A stretch of DNA of 64,000 bases from JBDHDH01 sp039591615 (GTDB taxonomy: Bacteria > Gemmatimonadota > Gemmatimonadetes > Gemmatimonadales > GWC2-71-9). Made by a program: the position numbers and the translations under genes. Where the stretch lies: assembly GCA_039591615.1 (NCBI GenBank), contig JBDHDH010000004.1:8775-72774 (forward strand), in the 5' to 3' direction. Under the pieces are notes generated by a model. That model saw nothing but the letters and a program-made list of their open reading frames with translations. It was not told the origin of the DNA and made no database searches. Every line of letters begins with the position of its first letter. The stretch's first letter is position 1. Shown piece by piece: positions 61,891 to 64,000 of the stretch.

Positions 61891-62864
61891 GTTTCGCCTC
61901 CTGCCGCACTCGCGACGGCGAAACGGTGGGGATCGGTCAGAAAGCGATCTCGACATCCGGCGCAACAGAAGGAGTACGATCGACCATCGAAGTGCGCCGA
62001 GTATGGGGTCGACGAGGCCACCACCGTCATGCCGCACACCGGATCGACCGCTTCGGGGTGCGCGTCGGTCTCGCTGAGCGACGGGGAGATCTCCTTGGTT
62101 TGTCGCCGGGTATCACGCACGATCTCAGCCAGGATACTCACCGCAATCTCCTCCGGACTCTCGGCGCCGATATCGAGACCAGCCGGGCTCTTGATGCGAT
62201 CCACGACCGCTGCCGACACACCACCCGCCAGCAGGGTCTCGCGCAGGTGACGGAATCGCGAAGCGCTTGCCACGACACCGAGGTAGGCAGGCTCCAGCCG
62301 AAGCGCCTCCCGCACCGCAGCGTCGTCCGAATCTCCAAACGTGGCCACGACCGCGAAGACCGCTTCGTTCCCCTCGCGCGGTTCCGGCTGCTCGAGAACC
62401 CGATCGGCCTCGGGAACATCGGAGGCGTCGACGTTCTCCGCGATCACATCGACGGCATATCCCACCGCGTTCCCAACCCGTGCGAGCGCCCGGGCCAGCG
62501 GCGATGCTCCAAAGACCGTGAGTCGTGGGGCCGGCAGCACGGGCTCGACATAGATGTCCACTCGTCCTCCGCTGTGACAGGTCATCGGATAGATGGTCAC
62601 GCCGGGCCGAACGTCGGACGGATCGGGCGACAGGCTGATCAACCGCGGGCGCCCGTCGACCATCGCTCGAAGGGCTTCACGCACGACCGTTGGACGTGTG
62701 CAGCTTCCCCCGAGCCATCCGTGGAAGCCTCCGTCGGCGGTTACCAGGGCAGCGTCGCCGATTCGTGCCGAACTGGGAGCATCCCGCCTGACGACGTGGG
62801 CCAGGACAAACCGCTCGCCCCGACGGCTCAGCTCGCCGGCGAGGGACAGGATGCGACGGTTCAT
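61887..62864 (-). CDS. XdhC/CoxI-family maturation protein with C-terminal YHS domain
   Basis: XdhC-type proteins bind and deliver sulfurated molybdenum cofactor. The 325 residues have the N-terminal XdhC domain (about 8-75; GGSC at 52-55) and the Rossmann-like domain (about 113-240; VFGASPLARAL and SPAGLDIGAESPEEIA). They end in a YHS metal-binding module (273-315: DPVCGM with Cys277, and FCCAGC with Cys300, 301 and 304). The fused YHS domain is unusual; it lies next to coxD and may bring copper. That role is inference. Confidence 0.85.
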   Translation of the reverse strand: MNRRILSLAGELSRRGERFVLAHVVRRDAPSSARIGDAALVTADGGFHGWLGGSCTRPTVVREALRAMVDGRPRLISLSPDPSDVRPGVTIYPMTCHSGGRVDIYVEPVLPAPRLTVFGASPLARALARVGNAVGYAVDVIAENVDASDVPEADRVLEQPEPREGNEAVFAVVATFGDSDDAAVREALRLEPAYLGVVASASRFRHLRETLLAGGVSAAVVDRIKSPAGLDIGAESPEEIAVSILAEIVRDTRRQTKEISPSLSETDAHPEAVDPVCGMTVVASSTPYSAHFDGRSYSFCCAGCRDRFLTDPHRFAVASAAGGET

Positions 62865-62884
62865 GGGCAATGGGGGTGCACAGC

Positions 62885-63496
62885 TCAGCGCGGGACCACG
62901 AGCGCCTTCATGCGTTCGTAGTCTACCGGGCTGTCCAAGTCGGTGAGCGCTTCCGGAGGCCAGGGTACCGTCTGGGCCTCGTTCCGGTGTCGCCGCACGA
63001 CGCGCTTCCCGCTGCCGTCGCCCCCCGGCGCTCCGAGCTCGTGGAATAGCGAGCGGTCGTAGAGCATCGGCGGGGCGATCACCTCGCCATACTCGGACAC
63101 GACGAGCGGCGCGTGTCCGTCGCGATAATGGTCCACGAGCGCGCCGAGCATCTCCGACGTCACCAGGGGCATGTCCGCCAGCATCACGACCACCGCAGAC
63201 GTCTCGGCAGGCAACGCCGCAACCCCCGCCCAGAGCGACCGATTGATCCCACGGCGGTAGTGCGGATTGGTCACCGAGCGACAGTCCAGCCCCGACAGCG
63301 TCGTTCGCACCGCCCTCGAGTCGTGGCCCAGCACCACCACGACCGGGCACAGATCCGCTGCGAGCGCCTGTCGAACGGTGCGACGTACTATCGGCTCTCC
63401 GTCGAGCTCGAGCAGCAGTTTATTGCGACCCATGCGGCGAGAGGACCCCGCTGCCAGCACGAGGCCGGCCACCGGCCCGCGGCGGCTACCCGGCAT
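62885..63496 (-). CDS. MobA/MocA-like molybdenum cofactor nucleotidyltransferase
   Basis: The 203-residue NTP transferase has the signature LAAGSSRRMGRNKLLLELDG (about 14-33) and the metal/substrate motif VMLADMPLVT (about 103-112). CO dehydrogenase uses the cytosine dinucleotide form of the cofactor, so a CTP-specific (MocA) enzyme is expected here, but CTP versus GTP use cannot be read with certainty. It overlaps the upstream XdhC gene by 11 bp. Confidence 0.9.
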   Translation of the reverse strand: MPGSRRGPVAGLVLAAGSSRRMGRNKLLLELDGEPIVRRTVRQALAADLCPVVVVLGHDSRAVRTTLSGLDCRSVTNPHYRRGINRSLWAGVAALPAETSAVVVMLADMPLVTSEMLGALVDHYRDGHAPLVVSEYGEVIAPPMLYDRSLFHELGAPGGDGSGKRVVRRHRNEAQTVPWPPEALTDLDSPVDYERMKALVVPR

Positions 63497-64000
63497 GAAT
63501 CGCCCCCTCGCGGTCTCGCAGGTGGCGCGGTTGGCGCGCCGAGCAGACCGCCAACAGCTCGGAGACGACGCTCAGCGCGACCTGTTCCGGGCCGTCGGCA
63601 CCCAAGTCCAGCCCGACGGGCCCGTAAACGCGATCGGTGTTCGTCGCGTCGACCTGCTGCAAGATGTCTTCCGTACGATCGCGGGGACCCAGCAGACCGA
63701 CGTATCGCACCTCCGTGGCCAGGAGGTGACGAACCCACTCACGATCGTGGACGAGCGAGTGGTTCATGACGACCGCGTAGCTGTGCTGGCCGAGGGGAAG
63801 CGTCGCTACGTCGTCGTGGGCACGGGCGTTGAGGAGTCGGAAGGCGTCGGGAAAACGACGCACGGACAAGAAACCGGACCGATGGTCCACGACGAGAGGG
63901 CGAAACCCGACTTGCGCGGCGATCTCCACGAGCGGGATGGCGTCGTCGCCGGCTCCAAACACGAGCAGCCAAGGCGGGGGGAGGAACACATCGAAGAAGA
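63486..64000 (-). CDS. XdhC-family protein (partial, N-terminus beyond the window)
   Basis: The visible C-terminal ~170 residues are the XdhC Rossmann-like domain: LPPPWLLVFGAGDDAIPLVE, then YVGLLGPRDRTEDILQQ and GPVGLDLGADGPEQVALSV. The frame stays open to the right edge (reading FFDVFLPPP), so the real start and the N-terminal domain lie outside. It likely opens or continues the cox maturation operon. Confidence 0.92.
   Translation of the reverse strand, partial: FFDVFLPPPWLLVFGAGDDAIPLVEIAAQVGFRPLVVDHRSGFLSVRRFPDAFRLLNARAHDDVATLPLGQHSYAVVMNHSLVHDREWVRHLLATEVRYVGLLGPRDRTEDILQQVDATNTDRVYGPVGLDLGADGPEQVALSVVSELLAVCSARQPRHLRDREGAIHAG

Overview
The window is a GC-rich, densely packed bacterial chromosome segment with no phage, IS element, CRISPR array or tRNA that I could see. 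The best taxonomic guess is Gemmatimonadota. The main reasons are the protein kinase at 11633-14224, whose N-terminus and kinase-TM-TPR layout are typical of that phylum, the many signal-peptide amidohydrolase, PIG-L and Tat-PLP proteins, and the overall gene mix. This is inference from protein style, not a database result.

Layout from left to right. 1-5304 (minus) is a TetR-regulated tripartite efflux operon: tetR, a TolC-like outer membrane protein, a lipoprotein membrane-fusion protein, and an RND pump cut by the window edge. Three perfectly phased palindromes lie in its promoter region. 5480-7442 (minus) is an ABC-2 exporter. 7460-14224 (plus) holds a membrane/helix-hairpin-helix protein, an alpha/beta hydrolase, a secreted amidohydrolase and a Ser/Thr kinase. 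14372-23903 (minus) holds a secreted CotH-like protein and then a six-gene operon: degenerate phosphoribosyltransferase, PIG-L deacetylase, Fe3+-type ABC transporter (binding protein, ATPase, permease) and MFS exporter. 24216-33164 is central metabolism: acyl-CoA dehydrogenase, a Cys/Met PLP enzyme with a structured leader, thioredoxin 2, a Tat-exported PLP enzyme, SURF1, rpiA and tkt. 33389-43065 holds aconitase, a patatin lipase, arfB, a YdjM-like protein, a GMC oxidoreductase, a Gfo/Idh dehydrogenase, a PEBP protein, an OsmC-family gene with an in-frame UGA, and a Kelch protein. 43098-45930 is a three-gene transhydrogenase operon (pntAA-pntAB-pntB). 45976-48340 holds a collagen-like lipoprotein and moaA.

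48451-64000 is molybdenum hydroxylase territory. A plus-strand form II module (S-L-M) converges on a long minus-strand run in this order: XdhC (partial), MobA-like, XdhC-YHS fusion, CoxD-like, CoxE-like, coxM, coxS, coxL, then a second form II module (S, L, M). The third large subunit (56056-58425) carries the form I signature AYRCSFR, so this locus should encode a true aerobic CO dehydrogenase together with its maturation genes. moaA next door supplies an early molybdenum cofactor step.

The strongest finding is the OsmC-family gene at 41538-42002. Its only interruption is a UGA at the exact place of the catalytic cysteine, followed at the right distance by a perfect 7-bp hairpin with a G-starting loop. 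This is the expected picture for a bacterial selenocysteine protein.
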